From Carnegiea gigantea (lineage: Eukaryota; Streptophyta; Magnoliopsida; Caryophyllales; Cactaceae), in NCBI GenBank assembly GCA_029747015.1, contig JAKOGI010000574.1:307501-371500 (forward strand): a DNA stretch of 64,000 bases, written 5' to 3'. Below are positions 22,091-33,815 of this stretch, in pieces. The notes under the pieces were generated by a model. That model searched no databases, was not told the DNA's origin, and worked only from the letters and a program-made list of their open reading frames with translations. The position numbers and the translations under genes were made by a program. Within the stretch, counting starts at the first letter, position 1; every line of letters starts with the position of its first letter.

Positions 22091-22154
22091 TCCAATTTAC
22101 AGGGATATGGGGGCTTTTTTAAATTCTTTTTATTGACCGAACAGCAATGTATAT

Positions 22155-23006
22155 CTTAGTTTTGGTAATTAATTAACTCTGGTAATCCACGATTTAGGGC
22201 GTGTTCGTCAACAGTGTTTTGAGTAACGTTTAGCATTTTGACTAAGTCAATACACTCATCAAGTAATTTTTAGTGATCGATAACATAGTGTTTTGACTAG
22301 CATTTCAAGTAGCGTTTAGCGTTTTAAGCAGCGTTTCTGAAAAGCTAATAGTATTAACGTTTGACATTTAAAAGTAGCGTTTCATATTTTTTTGCCAAAA
22401 ATATCCTTACAAAATTTTATATTTGGAAATTATCTATATCCTTTTATGTCAATTTACATTAATCAGCTAACCCAATAGCTAAATTTACCGAACACATTTA
22501 TTTCAACAACTCATCTAAACAGCTATCCGCTAACAGATAAATTAGAAATGTTATCTGCTGCCTGAACAGCTATCCGCTACCTGAACCGCTATCCGTTACT
22601 TGAACCGCTAATTTTGCCGAATAGGGCCTTAAGCGTTTCATTGATCGACTTCCCTATTTACAAAGCCTTCATTACTTAATTTTGTTCTTTTATTAAACGT
22701 AATTTCCTCATTTTAATAGTAATCCACCTGTTACCCTATCCCGTTTACTGAATAATTCACGGATGTCTGCCGAAATATTAAGTTGAAATTAAATTGATAA
22801 AAATACTTAGATTAATTTAATAAGACAGCTAATTTTTGAAAAGAGGTTGCTATATCCTAGTACCGTGTCCACGAAGTAACCGTGTCCCCGTGTCCATGTC
22901 CAATCTTTCGACACGGATCCCAGTATACTCAATTGTTGGTTCCACTGAGTGGGACACACTTGTATATACTTGTGTCCAAACATGCCGTACCTATGTCCGA
23001 GCAACA
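22155..23006 (+). repeat. Duplicated segment, copy A
   Basis: Aligns with 28860-29608 (copy B). Shared text includes tagttttggta at the left, then cgacttccctattt, ctattaaac/tattaaacgtaatt, tgaataattc, gaaatattaa, ttttgaaaagaggttgc/agaagttgc, and the cgtgtcc...caatctttcgacacggatccc stretch. Copy A is interrupted by the MITE at 22197-22628, which copy B lacks, and ends where the L1 poly(T) begins. Confidence 0.8.
22197..22628. mobile_element. Tourist/Harbinger-like MITE (432 bp)
   Basis: Ends gggcgtgttcgtcaa and (reverse complement) ggccctattcggcaa, flanked by tta at 22194-22196 and 22629-22631. Copy B of the surrounding duplication reads straight through ccataatttaagcatttc, the unoccupied target with a single tta. 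The interior has repeated agctatccgcta/gtagcgttt words in opposite orientations near the two ends. Confidence 0.88.
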
Positions 23007-26000
23007 TTTTTTTTTTTTTTTTTGGGTGTAAGAAAGGTAAGACAAATAATCTAGGATGTCCTTCTCTCAAGGGCTCGTCCTAGATTATCCTCAAAGAGGA
23101 CACGCCCAAGATCCCTATGTGGGATCGAAATCCACCTAGTAGTGGAAAGAACAGAAAGCCCGTATTTAGCTAACCAATCGGCAGCACTATTACCCTGTCG
23201 AGAAATATGATGAATAACAACATTGGTGAAGCTTTGTAAAAAGGAGTGAATATCTCAAGCCAACACTTGAATCTCCCCAGGTACATGAACTTGCCCTTTA
23301 ACTGCTTGGATGAGAATGCGATTGTCACCTTCAATATAAATATTAGCGAAGCCTGCATTTGCTGCTGCTTGGACTTCATTGCGCATTGTTGTGGCCTCGG
23401 CCACAAGAACTGATGCCGCGCCTAGGTTGAAGGATTCTGCCTGAAGGAAACACCCAGCCCAGTCGCGAATGATAAATCCTCTTGTCGCAACTTGGGAGCT
23501 CTTGGATCCGTCAAAGTTGATTTTGACAAATCCTCCTGGTGGCTTCTGCCATGTTATCCACTTTGATTGCTTATGCCCACAGCTTGAAGGAGGGTGTGGG
23601 TATGGTTGGAAGAAGTGTGAAAGTTTATGTCTTATACACCATTCAACACTAGCTTGTTTCGCGCGTAGGAGGACTAGTCCCGGACTAGACGGTTCGTTAT
23701 GAAAAATTAGATTATTCCTATTCTTCCAGATACTCCAAAGAAGAGCGACAACTCTACCCATTTGGATGTGTGATTGGGATTGCTTAAGAGAGGATAGCCA
23801 TTCGACAAGATTCAGTTGAGTATTAGCTGTAGGGATACTGTTAATCCAGTTGTGATCGCTTGCCAATTGCCAAATGAGTTGCGTATTGGGACATTCGAGA
23901 AATAGATGCTCAACATCTTCAAAAGCACCATTACAATGGGGATAGCAGGGGTCCAGATTCAACCCCCTACATAACAGATTCCCTCGAGTAGGGAGGGATG
24001 CATGATAGAGTTGTCAGAGGAAGACCTTTAACTTAGGCAGGATATCTAGGTTCCAAATTCAGCTAAAATTCCAGGATTGGGATTTACGGAGATCAAGCTC
24101 GTGCGAGCCCATGTTGCCGATTTAGTGGTGAATTCTCCACTCCCAGTAAGGCCCTAGCAGATGGAATCAGGAATAGAGTTAGATGGAATTGGGGTCGCCA
24201 GGATAGCCTCAATACAGGAATGATTAACAAGTCCTTACAGTTTAGCAGTATCCCACTCTTTTGATGGAAGAATAAACTGCGCAACAGTGAGAGACTGATC
24301 GATATTTGCCGTGTCGGGGATAAGCATTAGATCAACTAGACTCCGATTGTCACACCAACTGTCTAACCAGAATTTGATATTTGTGCCATCCCCAACTTTC
24401 CACCTGACTCCTTTTCAGAATTGATGGCGATTTCTTAGAATACACTTCCACACCCATGAATCCGTCTGCTGAAGCTTTGCTATGAAAAATTATTCGTTAA
24501 CAGGGTACTTGGCCAACATTTGCTCTGTCCAGAGGCATGGTTGGTTAAAAAGTTTCCAAATCAGTTTACTTAAGAAAGCACTATTGACTGCCTCTGTCTT
24601 TCGAAGGCCCAGGCCTCCTGCTCTTTTGGGTCTGCAAATTTTATCCCATGAGACCATTGGTACTCTTTCAGATTATCAGATGTTTTCCAGAAGAAATCAC
24701 TAATTTTGTCAATTCGCCTACTAGCGGCAGTCGGTAATTGAAAGCATTGCATGGTATGAGCCAGCATGGCTTCTAAATTAGATTGAATCAGCGCTATACG
24801 CCCTACTTTGGATACACTCTTAGTCTTCCAGTTTTGGAGTTTAGCTGCGGTTTTATTCACCAAATCAGAAAAAGTATGAACATTTGATCGTCCCGTAAAC
24901 ACAGGACATTCCAGGTACTTACCTGAATTATCTTACTGGTTAATATTGAAAACAGAGGGCACGATATGTCGATCATGTGGATTTGCATTTTTTGAGAAGG
25001 TAAGAGACGATTTCTGGAAGTTAATGAGTTGTCCAGATTGGTGGCAGAAGTTGTTCAGGATACCCAGGAGTTTTTGGCATGACTAAAGGTTGGTGCTGTA
25101 GAAAAGGAGGCTATCATCAGCAAACAAATGGTATGGCAATTTATCCGCACGGGGTGAGATTTTAAAGCCAATGCCACTTTTCTTCTGAGATAATTCGGCT
25201 CGCAGTGCATGGGTAAGCACTTCCGTACAAATAAGAAAACGATACGGGGATAATGGATCACCCTGTCGTAGACCTCTTCTTGGCGCAAAAAAAACCCAAC
25301 ACTCCATCATTCACAATAACCGAATAGGATGGCATGGTAACACACTGTTGAATCCACTAAATCCAATTAGGGTGAAATCGTAACTTTCTAAGACATTCAA
25401 AAAGGAAGGACCATTCGATTCTATCTTACGCTTTTTTCATGTCAAGTTTAAGTGCTACCCAAGACTTCTTCCCTTTCATGGAATTAAATTTGGTAATGAC
25501 CTCATATGCCAAGAGAATATTATCATGGATAGATCGATGCGGAATGAAAGCACTTTGAACCAGGTCAATGATTTTTCAAGGAATGGCCGCATTCTATTTA
25601 CCAGAATTTTGGCAATGATCTTATAAAGCGCGTTACACAGACTAATGGACCGGAACTGCACTATGACTGAGGGGTTGTCAACTTTTGGAATTAAAGCAAT
25701 TAGAGTGTGGTTAATTTGCTTTAGCAGTTTGCCATCTTGAAAAAGGACCAAATTGCATGGCATACGTCCTTTTGCACAACAGACCAATGATCCTGGAAAA
25801 AAGCTGCACCAAGCCCATCAGGGCCTGGTGCTTTAAATTTATCCATCTGAAACACTGCCTCCTTGATCTCATCATCTTTGACAGGTTTAATAAGAGCCAT
25901 ATTGTCCTCAGATGAGATTTTTAGGGGTAAATTAATCATTAGATAAGGTGAACTTGATGACTTAAAGCGTAGCTTGAAGTCATCAACAAAGAAGTGTTGG

Positions 26001-27310
26001 ACAGCAACAGCATCATCAATCCAGACACCAGATGTGTCTTTAATGTTAATAATAGTAGAATGAGACTTTCTAGTTTTCATAACTTGATGAAAATATCGGG
26101 AATTTCTATCGCCACTAACGAGCCATTCTTTTCGGGCAAATCTACCCCAGTACTTTTGGTTGAATAAATGCATCTTTTCACGTTGCCGGAGTAGTTTGTA
26201 GTGCCAATTATTGAGACGCAGACTGTGCGGTTGGGTTACAAGTTTTTGTTCAACGTGGAGCAGTTTTGCAGTATTTCTTTCTAATTTATGACGAAAATTG
26301 CAAAATGTGCTTTTACTCCAAATTTTCAGATCTAGCTTGATCTTGTTCAACTTCTGAGTAATGCAGTACATCGGTGTTCCTGGTAAAGAAAATTGCCAGT
26401 TGCGTTTAACTATACAATAAGTATCATGGTACTTGGCCCATGAATGTTGGTAGCGAAAATGAGCGCCCCTTCGGGGAGGGTGTGCAGGTTCCATATTGAG
26501 ATATACATAGGAGTGATCAGAGCACGTAACCAGTCTATTAGTTACACAATAATCTGGGAAGAGCTGAAGACAATCCTCACGTAGGATAACTCTATCTAAT
26601 TTTTCATAAATGAGTTTCCCATGCAGGAATTTCTTCCACGAGAAAATTCGCCCTTGAACATTAGCATCGTGCCTGTTACAAAATGAGAGAAAGTCGGGAA
26701 GACGTTTCAACTTGGAAGCGCATAGCGGAATACCTCCAATTTTGTCAGCCGAATGTAACATTTCATTAAAATCACCCATAATGCACCATGGGAAAGAAAA
26801 ACAAGTATTAAGGTGATTGAGATGTGTCCAAAATTCATGTTTTTCGTGAATTTGGGCCGGGGCATAGACTGCTGTGACTATACACTGTTTATCAGTACTC
26901 TTTTCGACCACCAAACAGTGGATTGCTTGGGGTTCTTTAACGAGGACATCAAGCAATACATTGTCATCTTTCCAGAGTACCCAGATTCCACCCACATGAT
27001 TTTGTGGTAATATGAAGTCAAAGTGACGAAATCCAGGAGTACTAATAATACGTTGCGTATTATGTTCATTAACCACAGTTTCCGTTAGGAATAAAATATT
27101 GGGATTAATCGTCCGATTAATAAAGCCAACCTCGAGCTGTAGTTGGGCTTTTTTTGCCCCCGGCACATTCCAGATAATAACTTTCATTAAAACCAAATAA
27201 GGCCTAGCCGGACAAGAATGAGCTCCATAGGGTGAAACCCCTTTTGGACCGTGGGTAGTGCAACCGTCATATGCAGAAGTAATTTTCTTAACAAAATAGG
27301 AGGGAAACAA
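23007..27310 (-). mobile_element. L1-type LINE with RNase H, minus strand
   Basis: A single ORF2 region read on the minus strand: endonuclease, reverse transcriptase, zf-RVT, RNase H, then a 3' poly(A) seen as 17 T at 23007-23023. The 3' end abuts duplicated segment copy A. The 5' boundary is uncertain; unrecognised sequence continues to about 27985. No ORF1 was identified and no target duplication could be matched. Confidence 0.88.
23045..27187 (-). pseudogene. L1 ORF2: endonuclease, reverse transcriptase, zf-RVT, RNase H
   Basis: The start is the ATG at 27187 (MKVIIWNVPG). Endonuclease (to about 26450) keeps LTET, GDFNEML and SDHSY active-site motifs. The linker and start of the RT stay open to 25721 with KAPGPDGLG; a frameshift near 25730 then leads to IALIPKV, FRSISLCNALYKIIAK and NRMRPFL. 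RGLRQGDPLSP and the catalytic FADDSLLF lie at about 25280-25100. After several more breaks, zf-RVT (CYPHCN...EDVEHLFLECPN) and RNase H (KINFDGS, AEATTMRNEVQ, EGDN) occupy 23962-23255. A TGA at the end of that frame stands where Trp is expected; the RNase H tail (HHISRQGNSAADWLA) continues to about 23045. Catalytic residues are mostly present but the gene cannot be translated as one protein. Confidence 0.9.
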
Positions 27311-27629
27311 GTGCTAGTGATCCTCAGGATCGGTCGAAATAATGGCCTTGCGAAAGAGCATTTCTGCACTAGTCCACTCACCAGAAGACACAAATTAGAA
27401 AACATAGCTGGCTGATACAAAGTGATAGTAATCGTAATATATACAACAGACAAGCCATAACAGAATGTACATGAGAATGGGAGAAAGAAAGAAATGCTAT
27501 ACAAAGGTAAAAATAAAAGTCCTTCATTGTGACTTTTAATCCCTGAAGTTGTAATCCATGGTAAGAACGCTAGAAACAAAGAATGACGATGACCTGCATC
27601 ATTCAGACATGCTTCCAGGCACCAAGCCA

Positions 27630-27914
27630 TCACTTTGAGCACCATAACCGCATATAAAAAAAGTTCAGAGATGAGAACAGCTGGAAAAGCAAAACCAATG
27701 GTACACTGAGATGCCCAATAAGAATGTGGATAAAGAAATAGAGTCTCAGGTAGTAGCTTGGAGAAGTTGCTAGCATCCTCGACTGGCAGCAATAATCGGC
27801 TAAGGCAACCATGCTTGAATCGACTGGGCTATCATCCTCGACATGGTTTATCAGCTTTATGTATGAAATCCCACCAGGCTTGAGCTTGAAGTAACGAGAA
27901 CGAATCCACTTTAC
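27630..27914 (-). CDS. Unrecognised open frame with exon-like text
   Basis: An open frame of about 95 codons between a TGA at 27915-27917 and a stop at 27630. The upstream half (RYFKLKPGGISYIKLINH, then VEDDSPVDSSM) has the composition of a real, soluble, conserved exon; the downstream half becomes hydrophobic and may be intron. It lies just upstream of the L1 on the same strand. I do not recognise the family. It could be a captured or leftover host exon. Confidence 0.3.
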   Translation of the reverse strand, partial: VKWIRSRYFKLKPGGISYIKLINHVEDDSPVDSSMVALADYCCQSRMLATSPSYYLRLYFFIHILIGHLSVPLVLLFQLFSSLNFFYMRLWCSK

Positions 27915-27985
27915 TCATAATGAATCCTTCTCATTTTCAATGGCCTAATGTACTAGGCCATCAAACCATAATTCCACTTTTTGAA

Positions 27986-28770
27986 GGCCCTGTTCTATTT
28001 CGCATTTTTTGGGATTTAGTTAAGAGTTTATATCTCTTTACAACTTCTTACATCTTTTTACAGCTCCTTATATCCTTAACATAATCATTACATCTTCTTA
28101 CGCCTCCTTACATCTCCTTACATCTCATAGATTTTCTATAACATTCATTTATTTTAGTTACAGAAATATGTATTTTTTTTAATGATGCTACTAATATACA
28201 AAATTTATAAATATCTTATGAACACAACATTTACATAAACATAAAAACATAATATAACGATGTAAATTATAGTTGAGTTTCGACATGAAATATATATTAT
28301 TATAGATGACTATACATTTATTTATATTTAAAATTATTTACTTAAAATAAAAATTTATTTGAAGAGTTGTATTCAATTTTGTCAAAACAGTTTTTTTTTT
28401 GGTTATACTTTGCTTATTCGATCAAACTAATGTTCATATAAAAAATCTTGGAAGAAATTTTATTCACCAAATTTATGGGGATTAATATATTTTATTGTTG
28501 TGTAATTAACTTAATTAATTATTTATTTTTAATAAGTATATTATTTTAATATTATTATTTTTCATCTAAAATGTTCATTGTAAAACAAATTATACTATAC
28601 AACTCTTCAACAATTCAACAACTCCTTACATCCATCCTTACAGCTCCTTACAGCTTCTTACATCTTCTTACAGCTCTTTATATCTCCGTATAGCTCCTTA
28701 CATCTGCTTACAGCTCCTTACATCTCCTTACATCTATCTATCTATCTAAAACGCGAAATAGAACATGCCC
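27986..28770. mobile_element. MITE-like element with long inverted repeats (785 bp)
   Basis: Left end ggccctgttctatttcgcat and right end (reverse complement) gggcatgttctatttcgcgt match over more than 20 bp. Inside each end lies a block of cttacatctccttacagctc-like repeats in the same orientation (28035-28130 and 28612-28735), separated by A+T-rich sequence. A target duplication is not clear (gaa/caa or aag/aaa), so the superfamily is uncertain; the GG(C)CCTGTT start resembles Harbinger MITEs. Confidence 0.65.
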
Positions 28771-28859
28771 AAAGTCTTTGAAACACAATCCTCTATATTT
28801 TCTTGGCGAAGACATTTGGTACCAAGTCCCAACTGACAAGAGGACTCCTAGCAATCTAG

Positions 28860-29608
28860 CATAAGGATCCTAGTTTTGGTATTTTATTATCTGACTTTGG
28901 TCATCCATAATTTAAGCATTTCATTGATTGATATGACTTCCCTATTTCAAAGTTGTAGTTGCTTAATTTTGTTCTCCTATTAAACTTAATTTTCTAATTT
29001 TAGCGGTAAATTGAACACTTACCCTTATCCCATTTACTGAATAATTCTAGGATGTTTGGGGAAATATTAAATTGAAATTAATTTGATCAAAATACTTAGG
29101 TTAATTTAACAAAAAAGCTTAATTTTGAAAAGAAGTTGCCCTATCCACGTACCGTGTACCCGTGTTCATGGAGTACCCGCGTAGACCTGGCAAGACTTAT
29201 CCGAGCCCAACCCGAACTAAATGACTCAGACCCATACACAACCCCGACATCCGAAATACAAAGTGGACTCAAAATCTGAATTGACCCGAACCAAATTATA
29301 CTTGACCCGAAATTTTTTACAAAATTGCTTATTTTTGTATGACAAGCGTATTGACCAAAAATCGGTTGGCCCGAAATCGATCCGAACCAAAGTTCACCTG
29401 ACCCAAAATATTACTTCATCCGACCCAACTTAACCTAACCTATACCCGAACCAAATGACCCATTTGCCAGGTCTATACCGGTGTGCCCGTATCCGTGCCC
29501 AATCTTTTGACATGGATCCCCGTATCCTGTATTATTGCTTCCACCGAGTCGGACACACGGATATGTACCTTATCTCCGACATGGCGTACCGCAGTCAAAG
29601 CAACATAG
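28860..29608 (+). repeat. Duplicated segment, copy B
   Basis: Pairs with copy A at 22155-23006. It lacks the 432-bp MITE of copy A but carries its own MITE at 29182-29475, absent from copy A. Confidence 0.8.
29182..29475. mobile_element. hAT-like MITE (294 bp)
   Basis: Terminal inverted repeats TAGACCTGGCAA / TTGCCAGGTCTA, flanked by 8-bp duplications tacccgcg (29174-29181) and taccggtg (29476-29483), two mismatches. The interior is rich in gacccgaacc/cccgaa words. Copy A of the surrounding duplication has no insert at this point. The 8-bp duplication supports the hAT superfamily. Confidence 0.8.
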
Positions 29609-29987
29609 CTGTATTTTAAGTCCTTCAGTTGGTCTGCATGTGCACTTTCAGAAAAAAATTGCGCAATTCTCTATGAGAATGCAACTGGGAGTCTGATACT
29701 GTTTCCTCATCGAAAGCTTTTGGTGCTCGTGTGAGATTTATGGTTTTCCGTATGTTCAGCAACTGGATGATGTATTAGCAGTGCGGGTTGGATGGCTTTG
29801 TGTATATGATTGTTCTAAAATTTTGCGCTATGTTTGTACACAGGGAAAGGCAAAATATAATGCACCAGTTTCAATCTTGTCGAATTTGTCGTAAATTTCT
29901 CTTCAGCACTATACTATAGCTTGATTGTTAAACTTGCTAATTTTAGCACCAATACTTATTGGCTGGTGCCTTACGGTGCTTTCCTAG
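29476..29987. other. Remainder of copy B and noncoding DNA
   Basis: The end of copy B is followed by about 380 bp without recognisable coding text. An upstream exon of the MRD1-like pseudogene was looked for here and not found. Confidence 0.4.
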
Positions 29988-30052
29988 GTGGTCTTTCTGG
30001 AACCAGCTGAAGCTCGAGCAGCTTTTAGAGGCCTGGCTTAAAAGCGTTGCAA

Positions 30053-30724
30053 GTAAGTTGCACTTTGAGTTTTCTTTCATCCTTGTTTCAGCCATTTCCA
30101 AATAGAGGAAAGGATTATATCTAAGCTCTTTGAGAAACCGACTTTTCAAGTTGGACAATAAGCGAAGGGAATCTACACTAGCAGGATTAGTCTTCCTCCT
30201 GAAAGAAGGAAAATTTAGTAAAATTAAATCTTCCATTCTCATTATGTACCATTAATCAATTTCCATAAAAGCCTTTGTTTCCAGAACCCAAATAAATCAA
30301 TATGTTTGAATGTCTAGTGCCCATAATGTAGACGGCACTCTCATAGTAGCCCAACTGCCTGAACCTGAAATCAATGAATCTTTTGTCCCACTAAATCAAT
30401 TTTTTGATCTCTTTGCCTATTGGTCTGTATAGATAATGACAAGTCTAATGTAGATGTAATCATGTGATTGGACCTCTGACAGAAACCATTCCATCAGAAT
30501 CTATAAGGAACAAGATCAAGCCTTTGAATGCATCTCACTAGTCTGGCAGATGACATAGTAGCGTAGTTGGCCCAGAGGTTGAATTAGTAAAGTTGGCCCA
30601 TTATGGGCCATTCCAGCGATCATCTACTAGCCTTACTGTGTCATTGTTTTGTCAGCTTTTTACAATAATGCTGTTGCTTACATTCTTTTCTCTTTTTTTT
30701 GCCTTTTTCTTGGCCTGCCTCCAG
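30053..30724. other. Intron of the MRD1-like pseudogene
   Basis: Starts GTAAGTTG and ends with a pyrimidine-rich tract and cctccag. No gene was seen inside. Confidence 0.5.
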
Positions 30725-30899
30725 AGATGCTCCATTGTATTTGGAATGGGCTCCCAGCAATATTCTCAGTCAAGACCTGGCATCTAATGATGACTTTAAG
30801 AGTGATATGGTTGTTGGGGAACACGAAGCTAAGAAGGTTCAACTGGAGCAGCAAGCTCAGGGACATCTCCAATCTGAAATTGATCCTGATAGAGTTGAG

Positions 30900-31855
30900 G
30901 TTGGATGCACCATATCCTTTGTTGTGCATTTTGGATTTTTTGTTCTCCTGTTCCATGATTCTGTGCCGATCTTTTTGTCCTTTTATGGAGTGGTTCTTTC
31001 CCTTTTTTTAGCACCAGTTGAAACTTATTTATAAAATACGTTTTAACCTCCTGTTCCGCCTGTGCTGTATGGTCTTCTCTTTGCCCCAATGGTATTCCTT
31101 TCTAACCTCCTGAGTGGGACATGATCTCTTTTCTTTATATGCCCAACCCGTCTAGGCCTTACTTCCTGCATCTGATCATAGTGTTCGTTTCTGATCTTGT
31201 TCTCAAACCCAATTGCTATTTTCTCGTGCCATGCTTCACTTTAGCATTTTTATCTCTACATCTGTCTTGTGAACTTTTGCGCGCTTAAGGCAACACTTGT
31301 AGCTGTATGATGTGGCAGTTCGATGACCTGTCCTATACAACTTTCTAGTAAGTTGAAGTGTAGTCTTTTTGTTGCAGAAACCCTAAGGCAATTCTTTTAT
31401 TTTGCTACTCTGCTTGAATCCAATGACTAATATCCTCGCCTTGAATTTGTGTGTGTAACGACCTTTACAAACAAAACTGCCTTCATTAGCTTCGCTGACA
31501 TTAGTTTTATGCATTGTATCGTCCATCTTCTAAGGGAGTTGTTTTGTTTTGCCAACTGGCTTGAATGCAATGAAACCCTAGAAACATGAAGTTGCATTTG
31601 AAACAAACTTCTATGATGAACGCTCTATTTTCATTAGGTGTGCTGATATTAGTTCGATGTTTGATATGTGTGTGTGTGTGTGTGTGTTATGTTACTTAAT
31701 CTTCAACTTAAGCATTCTGGTGGTAATATGTTGAAATAGGATATGGCCTTGTTGGCAACTGTGTGGGTTTTAAGTTCCGTGATCAGTGCTTTTGTTTTTT
31801 ATATTGTGTTTTTCTTTATTGAGTTGCATTTCACGCCTTTTTCATTACATTTCAG
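30900..31855. other. Intron of the MRD1-like pseudogene with a GT microsatellite
   Basis: Donor gttgg at 30900, acceptor ttacatttcag ending 31855. A (tg)n run lies at about 31669-31687. Nothing else was recognised. Confidence 0.5.
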
Positions 31856-32820
31856 TCACGATCCCTTTTCATCAAGAATCTCAATTTCAAGACAACTGAT
31901 GAAAGTTTGAGGAAGCATATTAGTGAAAACATGAAGGAAAAATCTTAAGCGTCAGAGTGGGTATCTGACTCTCATTGGTGTGGTATGGTTTTGGTTGTGG
32001 CTTGTAAGTTCTATTTACTAAAGATTACTGGTTGTATGTTCAGATAAAGAAGCACTTGAAGAATGGGAAAAATGTTTCAATGGGTTTTGGATTTTTGGAG
32101 TTTGATTCTGTTGATACCGCAACCAATGTTTGTAGGGATTTACAGTTAATAATTTGCTTTATGGTGCCGTATTCATCTCATCAGCTGGCGGCTCCATGAT
32201 CTGTTTGGCTTTATCGGCTTCTGTTATTTGTTTTAGGGAACTTTTCTGGATGGCCATGCCATAATTTTACAACTTTGCCATGCCAAGAAAGATGAGAAAG
32301 TTCTTAGCAAAGCTGAGAATGACCGAAGTTCAACAAAGTTAATAGTAAGAAATCTACCGTTTGAGGCAACTGAGAAGGATCTTAAACAGCTATTCAGTCC
32401 TTTTGGTCAGGTAACTATCATGTACTTATGACTTTCATTTTGTCGAAAATATTGCTAGTTGCTTCTACTATGAATAGCAGTATATAACTGAATGATGAAA
32501 TGTGCCCCACCAATTATGCCTTGTTTCCTTAGAAAAGGGTGGAGGGGGGTCCTGATTGCATTGAAATGGGAAGATGACAGGAAGATGCTAAGTGCTAACA
32601 TTAGAAAAACCACTTGGGCAAGGGGTATGCACTCCCTCCTTCAACAAGGAATTCAGGGTTTGAAACAACCACCCTCCCCCGTCCCCCCCCCCCAACAACC
32701 AAAAGGAAAAAAAATCCAATCGCAAGACTTTCCTTATTACCCTTGGAGGGGGGGCCTCACCGACTGTCCAGGTGGCTGGCTACGCCCTTGAAACAAGAAA
32801 AACAAATTGCTTATATGAAA

Positions 32821-32833
32821 GACATCTTTCTTT
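32821..32833. repeat. L1 target site duplication, left
   Basis: gacatctttcttt, matching gacacctgtcttt at 37981-37993 with two differences. The right copy directly follows the L1 poly(A). Confidence 0.65.
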
Positions 32834-33402
32834 ATTATATAAAGCTTGCCTTTGTGCCTTCTTTACCTTTGCATCGAATATTGGTAATGTATTTTTCATG
32901 GAAGATTATTTGGAAATCTCTGACTCCATTTAGAGTGTCTTTTTTTGTTTAGAAGGCTACCAATGACAGTATTTTGACATACGATAATTTGCAAAAGAGG
33001 GGTAAGATCCCAGTGCCCGTTGTGCAAAGATGCAGCAGAATCGGTGAACCACTCATTGGTTCATTGCCTTTTTGTAAGAGCTCTCTGGGATCTAGCCTTT
33101 TAGTTGCTTGGGAGTTTCTTGGGTTATGTCCTATTCTATTTCGGATCCTATGCATGAGAGGGCTTTTTTGGAAGGAAAGCGAAGAAGAAGAATGCCAGTT
33201 TATTTCCTCATGCAATTTTTTCGAGCATTTGGCGTGAAAGAAATAGGAGAGTTTTGAGGGTGTGGAAATGCCGCTTCAATGTTTTAAAGATTATTTCATC
33301 AAATTTCTCTACTTTTGGGACAAAGGGATCTTTTGTTGCTCTTCTCTTGATCTCTTTGTGGATAGTGTGCATATGGAATGTGTATAGTCTTTTGTAAGAT
33401 GC

Positions 33403-33422
33403 TAACTTTGCATCCAACCTTA
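33403..33422. repeat. RTE target site duplication, left (20 bp)
   Basis: taactttgcatccaacctta; the right copy at 37925-37944 differs at one base (t/g). Confidence 0.88.
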
Positions 33423-33812
33423 CAGCAACAACAACAACAACTCCCAGTGTGGGTCCCGCTTTCGCGGGGTCTGGAAAGATCTAACTGTAGGCAACCTTAC
33501 CTCTACCGGTATTCCTATCCATAGAAAGGCTGATTCCAAAAGACCCACAAAAACAGTTTTGTGAAAAAGTTTTATAGAGAAACGATTGCAAACTATTTAC
33601 CGAGGCGAAAAGGTTCCTAAGAAGCTGAAGCTGCATGAACAAAGAGCAAATAAACAGGGGGCGGAGACATACCTCAACAATCCAAGAGACGTCGATGCCG
33701 TCACTTCCCAGAAAAGCACATCCTGCAAAAAAGCACGCCAAAACCATACCCGCACCCAGCCACTGAAGCTACTTCCACCTACGAGGCCGATCCCCTACGA
33801 TCTGAGACCCTA
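33423..33812 (-). other. RTE 3' UTR with TTG tail
   Basis: Contains the family words ggtcttttggaatcagcc and gaccccgcgaaagcgggac (a small hairpin) before the TTG repeats. The same 3' UTR words occur in the copy at 20165-21250. Confidence 0.75.
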
Positions 33813-33815
33813 ATC

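Noticed and set aside
22860..23006. Repeated cgtgtcc...gacacgg text as a hairpin RNA gene
   Set aside because: It is part of the duplicated segments A and B and similar wording is common in plant repeats; no RNA gene signal was found.
27187..27792. Minus-strand frame of about 200 codons with many hydrophobic residues
   Set aside because: It overlaps the L1 ORF2 start in another frame, has no domain-like pattern, and is Leu/Phe-rich as expected from T-rich DNA; only the short segment above 27630 in a different frame looked exon-like.
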